Position numbers and translations under genes: made by a program. This document shows positions 27,601 to 42,600 of a stretch of 64,000 nt of DNA, piece after piece (the stretch's first letter is position 1; every line of letters starts with the position of its first letter). The notes under the pieces are model-generated. The model saw only the letters and a list, made by a program, of their open reading frames with translations, did not search any database and was not told where the DNA came from. Source of the stretch: Rhea pennata (Eukaryota > Chordata > Aves > Rheiformes > Rheidae); the NCBI RefSeq assembly GCF_028389875.1, contig NC_084677.1:11140017-11204016 (forward strand), in the 5' to 3' direction.

Positions 27601-30600
27601 AGCAATTCAGCGGTTGCAGCTGTATTAGCTAATGTAGCAAATACATTTTCTTTAGCTGCAAAGGAAGCTTTGCACATGCCTTCTCTGGAAACCATTCATT
27701 CAAAGCTCCTGGAGAAAAATACAAATATTTGTGCTCCGTAGAAACAGTTAAAATTTGTGTAACTCCTTATCACGCCAAAACACCTTAAAGCACTTGGGGA
27801 AAGCAGATTTACGAAAGCATATTATGAAACACATGTAAGCTCAATAAAACTAGCTGTTTCTTACCCGGCATTCAGCTTCTATTGGTTTGATGAAGGGAGA
27901 GCCACACATTGTCTGAGTCTTAACAATGTGATCATCCAGCAAAAGCTGGATGTCATCAATTGCTGACAGGATGCTGGTATTCTGTAAATACATCATATTT
28001 TGTTAAGGCAAATGAGAGTTGCTTCATCTCACTGCTCTTCAAACACATTCATTCAGCTTCCTGTTTCCCCCTTCTAACTGAGGGTTGAAGGTAAGAAAGT
28101 AAGAGAAGCAAGGCATCAAGAAAGACTGCAACATGTTTGAAGATACAAAATAGTATCTCCACTGTATATCTCTATTTCACTAAAAGACAAGAGAGAAAAC
28201 AGTGTTGTGAATGGGAAGTTAGCCAGAGATTCCAGAGACTTCTAACTCAATCTTCTACACTGTATGTAATTTCCTGTGCCTTCTGGACAACTTAAAATTT
28301 CACTACAAATCAGTTTGCCATACCAAACTCGTAGAAGTTCTCAAGCTCATAGCTTTCTTAGCACAAGGATGTTGAGACTGTGAGTTATCCAGATGCTAAG
28401 GTAACATCAGTCACCTAAATACAAGCTAAGCTAATGGATAAGTTTGCCCAGACTCTTGGGTATGATTCCACTTTCCATCACGCAACAGTAAGTCAAGAGT
28501 AACTTCCCTCTAACTTCGGAACTGCTATTGAGAGTAAAAATAATTCTTTTTAACAATGTATCTACTGATTTGGTGTTTACTCACAGTATCCCTGTATTTC
28601 ACCAGACTGAAGTGCAGGCTGACCCATTCTAATTTCATTTTCTCCATTGATTTCTCTAAGGAATACTCCTTACTAGCAGCTGCTCCAACAGGTTCCAGCC
28701 TAAATTGGAATGAAATGTATCTTAGAAATGTTTTTGCAGCACAGTTGAAGATAATATCATACACTCTTATTTCAGGGAATATTTTGGACTTTCAGGATCA
28801 TCAAGTTCATTAAGAGATCTTAATCACTAGAATATTAAGCTGGAGGTCAAACATGGACAGAAAATTGTGAATGTATGTGTAAATGTGTTTTAAGAGTTTG
28901 ACCGGGTTTTGATGCCTTTGCTCCACAAGAACTTTTGGCAATTCCATCCTTAGCTTGATAAAATACAGCTGTGAAAACCTGAAAGTTATTAACACAAAAA
29001 AACCCTCAAAACAAACTAGAATCTGACATAGTAAACACACTGATTGCTAAAAAATTGAGATTACAGTAAGCTTCTTACTCATCAATATGTTTTGATAGCC
29101 CATATTCCAATATGTTTAGAAGGGTGGTAGTTTCATCAGGTATGATTTCATATCCTACAATTTCACTGATCTGAAAACAATATAATAAACAAAAATTATT
29201 ATTAGGATGTATGTTTGTAACAGACATCAAACAGCAAGAAAGAAAAGCTAAGGAAATATCAGTACAACTCCCCCAGTTTGCTTTTCTGCCATAAATTATT
29301 AATTCAAAGAAGCTCCTGCCTGTACCATTATAAATTTCTAAATTGGATTTACTACATGACAGGATAAAGAATTTTCTCACTGTGAAATTCAGAACTATTA
29401 CTAATATACGAACTAGTACACTGAACTATCAGTTTTGGAGGTAGACTACTTCCGCAGTTAAAGCAAAGTTTAAGTACCTGCTTCCAGTGTCTCTCTTTCA
29501 TTCCACGATTGCAGACAATTGACAACACAGGAAGATGCTGCTTAAATTTATCAAGTTTATATTTCATATTTTCTGCTAAACGTCTAGGGCCAGGCAAATC
29601 TGGAAAACTCTTAGTGAGCTTGTATATAGTTCTCCACATATTCCCAATTTCTTCTGTGATTTCATCAGCGTTCAATTCCTGGAGAGATCCTGAATACAGC
29701 AGTGTAAAAGAGCACAGAGAGAACTCACTGTAAGGGTATTACAAAAGAGATTTATTTACACATATTTATAATCTTTCTCCTTTAACAGGAAAACAGTTGT
29801 GTTACAAAAAAAATCTTAGTGCAAAGTGCAAGTCAGAAATTGTATTTCATACTGCTTAACAGTGTTTATTTCTTCAAATTTGTTTCTCACAACCAGTAAT
29901 CAACATTTGCAGTTTCTACTTTCTTCATTAAAACTTAACTAACTGAAAATGACACATTTCAGCAAATGAACACCAGAGCCTCACCATTCATCCACTCCTC
30001 AGATTTGGTATGGAAATCATATGCAGTTATCCAAAGTTGCTCAAAGGGTTGTTTGTTTGTAATTATAGTTTGCAGTAGAGGAAATTGACTCTTCTCCTGT
30101 TCAAGTAATTCCTCTTCTTTATTAATAGCCTTTAAGGAAGAAAATCTTATTTCCATCAAAAATTCCTACTGTTATTTAAACGTTTTAATAGGTAATATTG
30201 AATACAATTTTTATAGATCCTAAAGCTTGTCAGTTTTGTAGATTTAGGCCTGCAGATTTTAGGTAAAGAAGTTGACTGTGTTCTTGAAAATTACCCTAGT
30301 TACTTGTTGGTATCATTTGCTACTCAAATACCTTTTAAAATCTATTTCCATTGAGAAATAAGCAATAAGAAATAAGTTATGCACCATGGCATTCATTAAA
30401 ACTGAGGTTCCCAGGGTACCAAGCCACTTTGAACACTGGCTGTAAGCTCCTCAGTTCATAGGCTGGTGGGAATTCTTTCCAATCATGACTACTTGTTTCT
30501 AGCTTGTACTACAGAAACATTCAGGAGCTCTAATCAAAGCGGATGCTATTTGCAGTGCCAATATATAGTAAGAGATTGTCTTTGCTTACAGTATAAATCA

Positions 30601-33600
30601 AAACGAAAAGATTTAGAGGGGAAAAAACCTGCCATCTTCATTTTACAGTTGGGAAAATGAAGCACAGGTAAACACTGTCTGAAATGCAGACATTGAACTC
30701 AGACAGAGTCCCAGGTCTCTGTTTTAATAATGCCAACAGACAATTTTAATCATTCCATATGACACGCAAAGAAACTTAAAGATTTACATTCCAAAATAAT
30801 TTCTAATTTTGTATATTCACTACACCAATTGTAGTGACATTCAAACTGCATATATCATCCCCCCATTGTAATCATATATTAAGAACTTTACCAACTTAAC
30901 TACTTATTCTGATATACCTGTAACAAACATAGCAATGCAGTTTACTCACATTAAATGAATATACTACATGCCTTTAAATCAGATTAAAAGTCTTAAGAGT
31001 CTTAACATGAAGAGATTGTGGCAATTTATTTAGGTCCTAAAGTGATTTAATTGGTCCTTTTTTTTTTTTTTTTTTTTTTTTTTGGAGTGGAAAGCTTGAT
31101 CCTTGAGCTCCAAGTATCTCATTTGTCTCACTGTCATTTCAAAATACTAATTAAGCCTCACAGTACCCATGAGATCTCTCAAAGGTAACCAAAGGTTCTA
31201 ATTTCCCAGTAGAGAAACAACCAAGATGAACTGTTTTGCCTAGAAGCACATGGGAAATTGGCTGCAGATCTCTGAACAGAACCCAGGAACCTTGAGGTTC
31301 AGCTGTTTCTCCTAACACCAGCTAACTTCCCTTTCCCTGATGCAACACTTATTTAAGGCCTATAGGTAACTTTCAGAAACGATACAAACAATTGGAAAAC
31401 ATCTTTTTTTTAACTGAGGACCAAGCAGAGGGACTGAAATGTAGCTTTAGCAGCACAAACTCTGAATCAGGGAAAAAGCCACTTCCCTAACATCTCCCTC
31501 CTGCCACTTCTGCTGAAGAATTCTGTTCTCTGTAGGCAGAATCCTGCTACTACAGACTGCTTAAAAACATTTAAATTCAGTATTTCATTTAAAACATTTC
31601 TCTAAAGAACCCCCACCCCCACCACCAAATACACTCTTCAGCTCAGCTGTAATGCTGCATAATGGCGACAAGATATTGGCAACATGTTTGTGAATGTGGA
31701 GCCACCTTGACAGAATATGCCCAGAGCCCAAAAAAAATAAAACAAAACAAAAACAAAACAGGATAGGATCAAAACTTTCTCTCATCCAACACATTGCAAA
31801 CCCACTCTGTACTTCAGTTGGGCAAATAAATACTAACCTCCAATTCTGTTACTGCATTATCCAGATTCTTGTTTAGCTCTTTAAATTTCTCAGCATTGTT
31901 CTTCATTTCTTCCATGGTCATAACATCTCGCTTTCTGTAGCTTTCTACTTCTCTTTTATAACTTTCAAGAGTTTCCTCAAATTGAGAACACCTGAGATAA
32001 AGTTAACCAAGGTAATTTGATTTCTGTTTCGTTCCCTTTCAGATTTTATTTTATGAATTAAAACAGGCACTGTCAAATGAACTCTGACCTCAGTATTAGT
32101 TTAAAATAAATACAGTTTCCACTGAAAACACACTAATTACTCAGTTAAATCAATACTACTCAGTTTACCCCCATTTAGAATTCAGGGATCATTTTAAAAT
32201 CCCTCAATTAATCTAGTTCACTTATATTTGCTGCCTTAGCTACCCAGAGGAAATAAAGAAAGAGTGAAAACAATATGACAAAATATTTATAATACTGCGC
32301 AAGGCAATACAACAGAATAAAATTGTGACTATTCCACCACATCCTTCCTTACATCTTTCAGACTTATTTGAGGATTGGAATATCCTAATCTACCCTGATA
32401 ACAATACTTTTCCGAAATCTCCACAATACTGCAAGCCAGATTTCTCCCTTGGTTTCTCACTTCTCTTCCAACTTTACTTATTTGACATCACTTTTTTTTT
32501 TTTTTTTTTTTTAAACCAACATTGAGCTTTTTTTTTTTTCCTTTTGTAATGCCCAGTGAAAGCAAACATTTGACACTATACCTTTTAAGCAAAGCCATCT
32601 CTGCACGGTTCCTCCTGTTATATAGCTGGGTTCTACTATCTTCAAAGATTACCTCAATTTGATCAGGCCAATGGAAAACAGTGCTATTCAGCTTTATGTC
32701 ATCCGCTAAAATTAAAACAAAAACAAAAACATATATACACGTCCTTAAGAAGCTATCCTGTAAGCAATGAACTAATAGAGTAGGTGCTGTGAAGAGTAAG
32801 CAAAATAGCTAAACTGCATTTAGGAAGAAGTTATATTTCTTTTCTAAACAGCTATGTATTTCAAACTGCAAAGAGAACTGTTCCCTAAAATATGTTAGGC
32901 CGATAGCAAAACTCTAAAATCAAACAAGCATGTGAAATTCTGTGAATGATAGCTTAGCTATTCAGAGGTAATTGATAAGAACGCCTATTCCAGAATAACT
33001 GTTTCACTAAACTATATTCCAGTTCGGCCATACAGAGAGACAGACTGTTCCAAACTAAATAAATATAATATAACTATACATAGTGAATAAAAGTAATATT
33101 TTCACTTCACAATGTGAAAAATGCTGAATTATTCATAAAAGCTACAGTGCAGTAGCTACAATCAATAAAGTCAACAAGCAGACACTTCTGTCTTCATATT
33201 TGTCTATCCGTTCAGTGCACTTAACTCATTATAACTAACTGCAGGACAGATGCTTCAGACCCTGCTATATAGAATATATAATTATGAAATACTGTGCAGG
33301 CAAACACTCCAGTCCAAAACATGACCAAAAAATGTCCCGGCTTCCCTGGGCATCCTCATTGCCATTAGAAATAAGTTCTAACAATCATGGTATATCCTAA
33401 TTATCTCAATCACTGTTTGATCTGAACACATATTCTCTCTAAGGAGAAAGGATCATCCTGCCACTAAAAGGGATACGAATTAATAATATTATTTTTGGCT
33501 CTATATACTAGTTATGGCACAATTTTGCTTTGAATATAAATTCAAACTAAAAAGGAATTTCTGCAATGTTTCCTAAACTTGGAGAATAGCCTTTATATTA

Positions 33601-36600
33601 ACTCAAAATAGCAAAGCATCACAGCTTTTGATATTCAGCAGCAGAGATGCAAGTTCTTACACTTCCCAAAAGGTGTCATAAAGCCTTTAAGACATGACTT
33701 CCCAAATGTTTTTTTCACTGAAGTTTTTGTATTGAATATCCTAGAGATAAAACATCATCTGACCAGCCTACAAGGCATTAATCTGACAATACCTCAGCCA
33801 TTCTCTAAACCATTAAAAAAGCACTGTCTCATAGGGTGCTATTTCTCTAAATATATAGCTAAGATCAAGTAGAAAATGACTGTATTTTTTAAATCATATT
33901 TGTTACACATTTTCAGCACATTTGGTAAAACAAATATTACAGCCAGCCTCATATTAACATAAAAATTGATCATTCGGAAGCACAGTATATTCTGTTCCTA
34001 GCTCCACCAGCAGGTACGTTAGGGAGTTCCCTCCCAATCAAATGAATGGCACAAAGCCATTTATCCTTCTTACACAGAGGTTGCATTTCACCCTTCGGTT
34101 AAGTATAAAGAGTATATCAGGCGTTAGTCTCTCTGAAATACTGAAGCTCATCTGTGAAAAGAAATTTGCCAAAAACATACCAAAATATTCTTTTTGGTGT
34201 GAAGGTGCTAGTTGAATTTTCTCATATTGGAGAACATTTTCTACATTTTGGCTTGCTCCAAAATTATCCCAAAATTATTATTCCATAAAAACTATTTCAA
34301 TGCACTTCCAGGTACAGAAAAACCTTTGCTGTGCATTAGTTTGCATTTCTAAACTATCGTGTGATTATTCTCAAAGTCCTTCCAGCAATGAATAGAGTAG
34401 TCAGAAACTGCTTTTATAAAGGACATCCCAGACTACTTGATTTTGGCAAGAAATAGCATTGGTTGAATTATTGCCTATTCTATAAAAAAGTTAGAAAGTA
34501 TTCTCAATATGCAATCTTTCATCTGGAAAGGAAGAAAATTTTTTTTTTTCTTTTCTCCTTCCCACAGCGGTGCAGTGGTACATTTTTGCCTCTTCTGAAT
34601 TCTTATCATTTCCTATCTGTCTCATTTGGAACTTTCCATTAACATTTTTGAAGATGAAACATTTATCTGTGTAGAGCCCAATATCCATATAGATACACAT
34701 ATATGCATATTTCCCTGGAGATTTTTATATTCTGCAGTTTAGACATACAAGGAAGATCAGCATAGTCCATGAGGAATTCCAGTCTGTATGTTGCTTCAGA
34801 GATCTGCTGCCTCAGTTTAAAAACAGTAACTTCACTGGACTTCTTTAAGTATGCAGTAAGTTCCACTAACTCTTCAGTGTTCGAAGGCACCTCACTCACT
34901 CTCTCTGCAATTATGTTATATTCATTGCAAATGCTACAACAAAAATAAAACCAACATGTCACTGGGGTCATAAATGAAAAGAGATGCAAAATCTTAATCA
35001 TTAAGTTTTTCTTTTAAATATGAATACCAAGCATCTTCATAAAATAAGTATTTATTTATTTAAAGTATTCATCTTAATTAAATACTAACATGAATACCCA
35101 CAGCAAGTTTACTAAGGATGCATTTATTAAGGATGTTATTTTACTCTACTCAGTGAATTCAATTGTCCTACCATGTTTATGAGAACTGGTATATATGTGA
35201 ATGATTGTTAAATTGGTTCCAGATTACCTCACACAACATATGAACAGGTTCCTTCCCACAGGTTTAGAATTTCCTGTCTGACTTGCTACAGAAAAAGAGG
35301 TTTGAATGCAGTAAGCAACAGCTCAGTTAATCCCCTCATAAAAACAAAATTAAGTGTATGGCGTTAAACAAACTTATAAAGAGAAAAATTACACAATGAT
35401 CAGGTTTATTTTATTTTGCTCAGGAAAAATCCTGTTATTTTCCCTCTTCTCAGTGATACATTTTCTACAGATTCCAGATCGTACCACAAATATCTACAAC
35501 AAACAGCAGGCGCTTTAACAGCAATCACACATGAAGGAGGGGTTCATTTAAACGAACTCAAGCCTCCAGAACGTTAGGTGCTTGGCCTAAACTAGTTGTC
35601 TAGACACCCTCTATACTAAGCAGAGACACAGAGGCCTCACTAGAGAACAGTTCATCTCCATATGAGAGATCTTTTTCAGACCAGTGGAATGAATCATTTC
35701 CTTGTAGTGATTGTCCCTCTCCATTCACTATAGAGGAATTCTTTTCTTGCTAGTCTTTTTTAATACATTTTTAATTCAGAGAGCTAGAATTATCTCATTC
35801 CACTAGAGTCAAATTATATTTTAAAGTCCCCCCCCACACACTTTTTTTTTCCTCTCTCTTCTTTTTCCTAACTTACCAAGCTCTGAAATCAGGACAAGTG
35901 GTTCCCTAGAAAAAAAAGTCAAGGATAGCACAAACGCAGAGTTGCATAGCACATTCTTTACGATGCCTTAGCTGGGCACTAGCAAGGGAAGTAAGGACCC
36001 CAACTCAAATCCTAGGTCAGCAAAGGATGAGTGAACAGTAGCGTATTTCCAGTGTAAGCTTTACGTATACCCCATATCAACTAAGCTTTATATTTTCTTA
36101 AAAGCATTTCTGTACTTGTTCAATTTTAAATATCTACTTTAGTGTCCTTGCACATGGCTGGTCAGCCCTAGAAAACCCAGCAGATGAACAAAGCTCTCTC
36201 AGGTACTGATCTACATTGTCAGTCCACACATCTAGCAATAACTATGCATGCTAACAATAGGTACCTGTTATTTAATGTTCTGTTTTCCATCACTTCAAAT
36301 TCAATCAATCTATCTTTAAGATTTTGGGTCCTATTGCAGAGTTCCTCATTCAATTGTACTGCATCCAGACAGAACACAGCCAAAGGGACAGTGACATGCA
36401 TGGAGGCGATCTCCCTTTTCAGTTTTGTTAAACTGTCAATCTTCTACAAATGGAAAAGAATAAACCTGTAAGTCTTCCTTAAAATCTGAACATGAAAAAT
36501 GCTAAGCAACATCTAATTGTCAGCCAGAAAATGGGCAATATATTTCAAACAGAAGGAAGAATTCATTTTTGTATCTTCAGAGCTCAACTTCTGCCCACAG

Positions 36601-39600
36601 AATCCAGGGCTGAAAGCTCTGCACAGTACATAAAATACCGTATTTAAGAAATATCACAAATTGCCCCTAAGAAGTATTCAGCCAGAAGCTAACCTGGGAA
36701 TAAAACAAAAAAAAAAAAAAAAAAAAGTGGACAGTGTTGACTACAGGCAAGAGTCAAAAGACCTGCAAGGTACACAGTTCATAATATACTCTGGGTAGTC
36801 CTTCACTGGACTGCTACAAGGAGCTTAACCTAACCAAATCCGTTGCAGGAGACTGTAGAGAAACCTCCTTCCCCCTTGTCACAGCAGTCCTGCAGCAAAG
36901 GGCTATGTAAACTGAGATGCTTCCTCTAATGTTTTTCAGGGTAAAACAAGCCATTAATATGGAAGTTCTTTGGAACAGGCAATGTAATAGGAAGTTTAGT
37001 GTATGTGTTAGCTGCTTTATGAACATGTAGCAGTTGTCAGATAGATATTACCTTACTAAAAGCTTCTAATGAATGACCCTCTTTCAGAAAATCAGTAATG
37101 TCTTGCTCTGCATTGTTGTTCAAAAGATCGCTGTATTTCCTGTACACGTTTAAATACCTTAAAAAGAGAAGATCACAAAAGCAAACACAAGATTCCAACA
37201 TGAAGATCCTCCATAACAGGTAACAAATCAACTCAAACAGTTGAATGTTTGAGTCAAATAGATAATGTTATGAATCCGAGGATTTGGATGGGCAAGGGAG
37301 TTAAACAGCCAAAACTTACTTCTGTGGGCCAAGTATGTTGCTCTCAAAGATCTTTTCAAGTTTGTTCATAAACTCTAAAAACAACGATTCATCTGGTTTG
37401 ACTGCACTGAGAGTGAGATCATCTCTATTTAGTTTTGGAAATAGAAATCTTTCTACCTAAGGAGAACCATTGCAAATACTGTGATACCACATACAATAGT
37501 GAAGTAAAGTACTCTTACCACCCATTCACCCGCCACTTTAAAAAAATGTATGTATGATTTGGCAAAGAGATTGTAATGTAGAAAGGCTCTGATTCATATT
37601 TAACACTCACTTCAAAGCACTCTTTGGTGTTTTCCTGGAAAAAGGTCACAGTCAGAAGCAAACTTGGGACTTTAATGCTATGTCTCTGGAGCTGAAACGT
37701 CATATTGTTGAATGCTCAAACCAACTTTTATAGGCATAAAATCTGAGCTCAGTTACTCACACATTTACATCATAAGTACCAATGTGAGAATGCAAATGAA
37801 AGATTCATATGTGCTCTTGGGCCCTGTGCCTGACAGCTGCATGAGTTGTTCCCCATACTTCAATTAGAAACGATAAAATATCCCAAAGGCTGTTGCACAA
37901 CAGAATGGAATAAATTAAATATATCCAAGTACATAAATTATTTCTGGTGCAGAAAAAATTATTGCTCTAAGAAAAATTGTAGCAACAAAGCAGTAATTAT
38001 GCCTGAATAAATTTTCACTTGGTTACACACATTGCTTGCTTGTGAAAACTATATGAAAATTAAACTGGAGCTTTAATATAACTTGAATTTGAAAAGCAGC
38101 AACTGTTATTCTATCTTCCACAATCACAAAAGCTCACACAGTTCCTGACATATGACCCTCACCTTTATCTTCTACATGTCAGGTTTCTGCCTCATTCAGA
38201 ACTATGTATCATAGACAGCTTTTATTCACACTGTATTTTGTAAGCAGCTATAACTTATCCAATACCTTTGGAAGTTCCTCAGCGCTTTGTAGGATCTCCA
38301 TGAAGCAATGGCTGATTAAATCCCAACATTCTTTCAAAGGTGGCTCAAAGACAATCCTGGGTTCTTCCACACTGAGTTTGACTACTAGTATCTGAGGTAC
38401 AAAGAACTGCATTTCTTGATATGGTTCTGTAAAATCATTTCCATCCTTAGGGAAAAGAATGAAAATTGTACATGCGAAAGAAATCAACTATAACTATAAT
38501 CATTTAAAAATGATTCAAACTTCCCCAAGTCTCTTTTAACTACACAGCATGAACGAGATCTTCTTTACTGATTCTTATTCAAAACACTGATACTCCAATA
38601 CACAAGATTTTTACATGCCAACTCCTAAACGAAACTGGAATCAGGGAACTGAATCTAAGCCTAATTGCCCCAATTCCCACTAAGGTAACAGAAGTAAAAC
38701 ACTAGCTACCATATAGAATCAAAATTCTAAAAAAGATCCTTAATGCCTGACAGAAATAAAATCCAGCATCAATTGGAAGATTATTTTTAATTGCTTGGAT
38801 GATGAATAAGAACTGTTGTACATCCAAAATCCTTTTACAGTAATAGAGTCCTAATTCATGACTAGACTCCTAAGGTAGATGCTCTAATAATAAAAATAAA
38901 TCCTCAGCAGCACCATCATCATTCGGATAGAAGGCTTAGCATAACTTTGACAGTGTTACGTGTGATCTTCTTGCTACAATGCAGTATTTCATCTCCCACA
39001 TTCACTCCACTTAAATACGTTTCATGTTGTTTTATCATGATAGATCCTGGATGACCTAATATTAAAGAACGCATTTCCCCTAAGAGACAACTTTATAGTA
39101 GCCAAAACAGTAACAAAAACTCTCATAGTCTAATGTTTATTTTTATAATTAAATGTATTACTTCAAATAAAAAAGGGCATTCATCTGGTACCCAGAGGGA
39201 CACCACATATATCAATTGTCTCTGCAAAGGATTACATGCATGTCTATGCACACTTTTGACTTCAAAAGAGGTATTCATCTGCTTTTAGAAAAACACACTT
39301 AAGTCTTTTGCCAGATGAAAGCCAATAAAAATAAAATTTTTAAAAGCCTGAAAAAAGCACACCCATTGAAGATAGAGCTGAAAACTCTTACAGACTGCTA
39401 ATTATAAGCCTATTCCTGCAAATGACTTTTTATGCAAGTAGTTCTTGATCATGCAAAAAAAAATCCACTGAGTATACACAAAAGCTTGAAGGATTCTGCC
39501 ATTCTTCTTATGAAGGCAAGAGCTATCTGGAATATTTTAGCATTTAAGGATATTTTATTTTACAGTTTTATGGATTATTATCTCTACATAACACTGATAA

Positions 39601-42600
39601 TCATAAGCATAAATATACTTCAAAGCATATACCTTGTGGATCATGAAAAATGCAAGAAGATCTTCTAAAGAATTAATAACCATCTCACGTAATTGCAATG
39701 ACATGAGACTTGCTACTGAACCAAAATAACTTTCAACTCGCTGAGAGGAATCACAGTTACGTTCAGGAGCAAAATGAAGCCATTTCCTTCTCTGGTCAAG
39801 GAAAAAGGATACACAAGTTGGGATCCACCTACAATAAAATAACAGGAACAAAGTATTTAAAAGCTTATTAGTCCTACCTTGCTCCTGACAATTAAACCTA
39901 AGCTCAGTAATTACACAAGAATAAGTAAATTCAGAGGGCTAGTAGAAAATAATTAACTGGTTGTCAAACAAAACTGTAAAAAGACATTGAGAAAAGTTGA
40001 TTTTTTTAAGCTAAGGATGCTTGTTATCACTAGGCTCTAGTATTGGTTCAAATGAATATTAATAGACTAAACACTAGTGACAATATTAAATTATTATCAT
40101 TAAATGGCAACTTTGAGATTGGAAGAGATCTCAGGTGGCAGAATGCAGTCACCTACTACCACAGGCTATGGCCTCTAAAAATCTTTTACTTAAATTGAAC
40201 AGTTTCTACAACGAAACAAGTTCCATTTTCTCTCATCCCTACTATAGATTTAGATATTAGGCTGGTTTAGACCCTACTGCTCTCATGATTAGAAAATTTC
40301 TAATTTCCAGTCTATATTTATTCATAGTCAGTTTATTCTCATTTGTTCTGGCACGTGCACTCTCTTGCAGGTTCAACAGCTCTTTCAGCTTCCAGGTGTT
40401 TATTGCTCTTCTGTACGTCAAGAGAACAACCATATTCTCCCTTTGTTTCGTCAGCCTTGCGGCTGGGACCTGTGTCATCTTAGTCTACAATCTGCTTTAT
40501 AAAGCTTCCTAGTTTCTTCCTGATTTTTTATGTCTTTTAGTAAACTGAAAAACAAAAACAAACAAAAAACCCTGGAGGCTCTAAGACCTGTAGGATACAG
40601 AGTTTATTAGACCAGGTATTTTTCAGCCTGAGCCATTCAACAGCTTTCCCAAAAATCCTTTGAAAAAGATCAGGCTCAAGAAGAATTTGCAGTGAACTGA
40701 TGATAGAAACAGTTTTAAAAAGGAAACATTTCTATTCACAAATAGACCCCTTTCAAACCTCTCTGTGAACAGAACAAAATCCAAGAGCCATTTCCCTTGC
40801 AGTCTAAGTTCAATTGATTTCAAGAGTTTTACACAGGAGAAGCAAAACGACTCAGGCTGATGCCACAAGTTTTGGATAAACATTTGCGGCTGAAATTTAA
40901 TGGCTTAATTTATTCTAAATTGACTGAAGTAAATAAGGATGTCAAGTTGCCTTTAAAAAATATTCTTTGAGGTGCAAAGCTGTAAGATCAATGCAGCCCA
41001 AAATTTGTGATCTCTAAGAATTTTCCACATTCCTAACACTTAGAAAGCTTCATTCATTAGATCATTTATTTTCTCACTGGCAAACAGTGAACAAGCCTAT
41101 AGTGCTGCAGGCTTCCACTTTACTAATGTTGGCAGGTTTTCATACTGTCTCTGCTTACATATTTACTTGAGACAGTATGAAAACCTTATAAGCAGTTAGT
41201 CACCACCTGCCCCAAAAAACTGATTTACTTCTCTTGCAATTAATGCATTAATTATATTTGCATTAATTATTATTAATGCATTAATTATATTAATTGTATT
41301 AATGGACATCCACAAGCAATCACATCCACACTAAAACTAATGAAGTCAGGACTCATAAGGTTTTCTATACACAAGTTAAATATGACAACTTTAAGTATTC
41401 TAACACAGTGTTTCATGTTAGAGGACAAAATCTTAACATGCAGTTCTTTGTGTAAATCAGAGCCTAAGAGTCTCTATTCTTCTGCTGTTACTGCCGTTGG
41501 CACTGACTTGTTCTGAAGAATATCGCGAGCTTCCACACAATGTCTTCGAATGAGATCCTTAAACTCAGTAGGCAACAGCGGCAAGTCACCACAAAGCATT
41601 TCTTTTGTGCGAACAAACCTTAGATGACTATACCTATAGAAAGTAATACAAAGAGCAGATACTTTAAGGAATTCCGTTAAAAAATATAAAATGGAATCAG
41701 GAAGGTCTTGAAAGTACTTAAAAGCAAAAATAGTATTTGTTTCATTAATATACGTCACTTCACTGCAAAGTTGCAGAATGAGTACACTTCCAATATATAT
41801 TTTCTTTTGCTCTTAGCAAACGTTAAGGGCCTCATGAATTTCATTTTGTGTTGGCAGTACTTAAAATTCTGTTAATTTTTTTCTTAAAATGGTTGGTAGC
41901 ATTTCTGTCCCTTTCCTAGATTCATTAGTGCATCCAGACATTAAAGAACATACAGAATGACAATTCCTGCTTCTATTCCACATTAATAGCAATAAGATCT
42001 GGCTACCCTGTACAGAAAAAATAAAAATAAAATTTCATCAACATTGCAGGCATTTTAGTTATTTGTTACAGACTGTGATATATGCAATGCTACTTAAACA
42101 CAGAAAGCAGTTCTCAAGATTACTAACTATTATATTTAACTCCACAGGAAAATATGCCTCTCCATTTTTGGAAGTGCTCAGTGATTTCACACCTCCAATT
42201 ATAGACATTTGAAAGTGACTTAAATTTAAGAGAGATAAAAGCTCTCCATCTGCCAGTTTCAGTTTCAAAACAGGAATTCCAAATCATCCTTAATCTGAGG
42301 AGGGAATCTCACTTTAACAGTAACATATTTAACACAGGGGTCACCTTTTCATAACACAAAGTTAAGTATTCCTGACTGTTTGTAGACACGAAATACATAC
42401 TTGTGCTTGCTTTCAGAATCTGCAGGAAACGATTATTTTATGCGGAGATTCTTACATGTTCACTGTTTCGGGTGGGAGAGAAATCTTTAGAAGACAGAAC
42501 ACATTTTGTCACTTTTCCCTATAAATATCTGAATCATCTTTGTGTGCCATGAAGAGAAGAAAAAAAAATATCCATGGAAAAACTCTAACCTTGAATGCTT

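Larger units (their letters stand above)
21922..28584 (-). other. DNAH3 introns 21-25: non-coding content
   Basis: Larger gaps lie at 21922-23150 (candidate exon and CT repeat), 24167-25366, 25547-27864 and 27982-28584. The 2.3-kb intron 22 (25547-27864) is the longest here. A piece near 25690-25745 weakly resembles a MIR-type SINE. The rest looks unique; no RNA gene or second coding frame was recognised. Confidence 0.45.
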
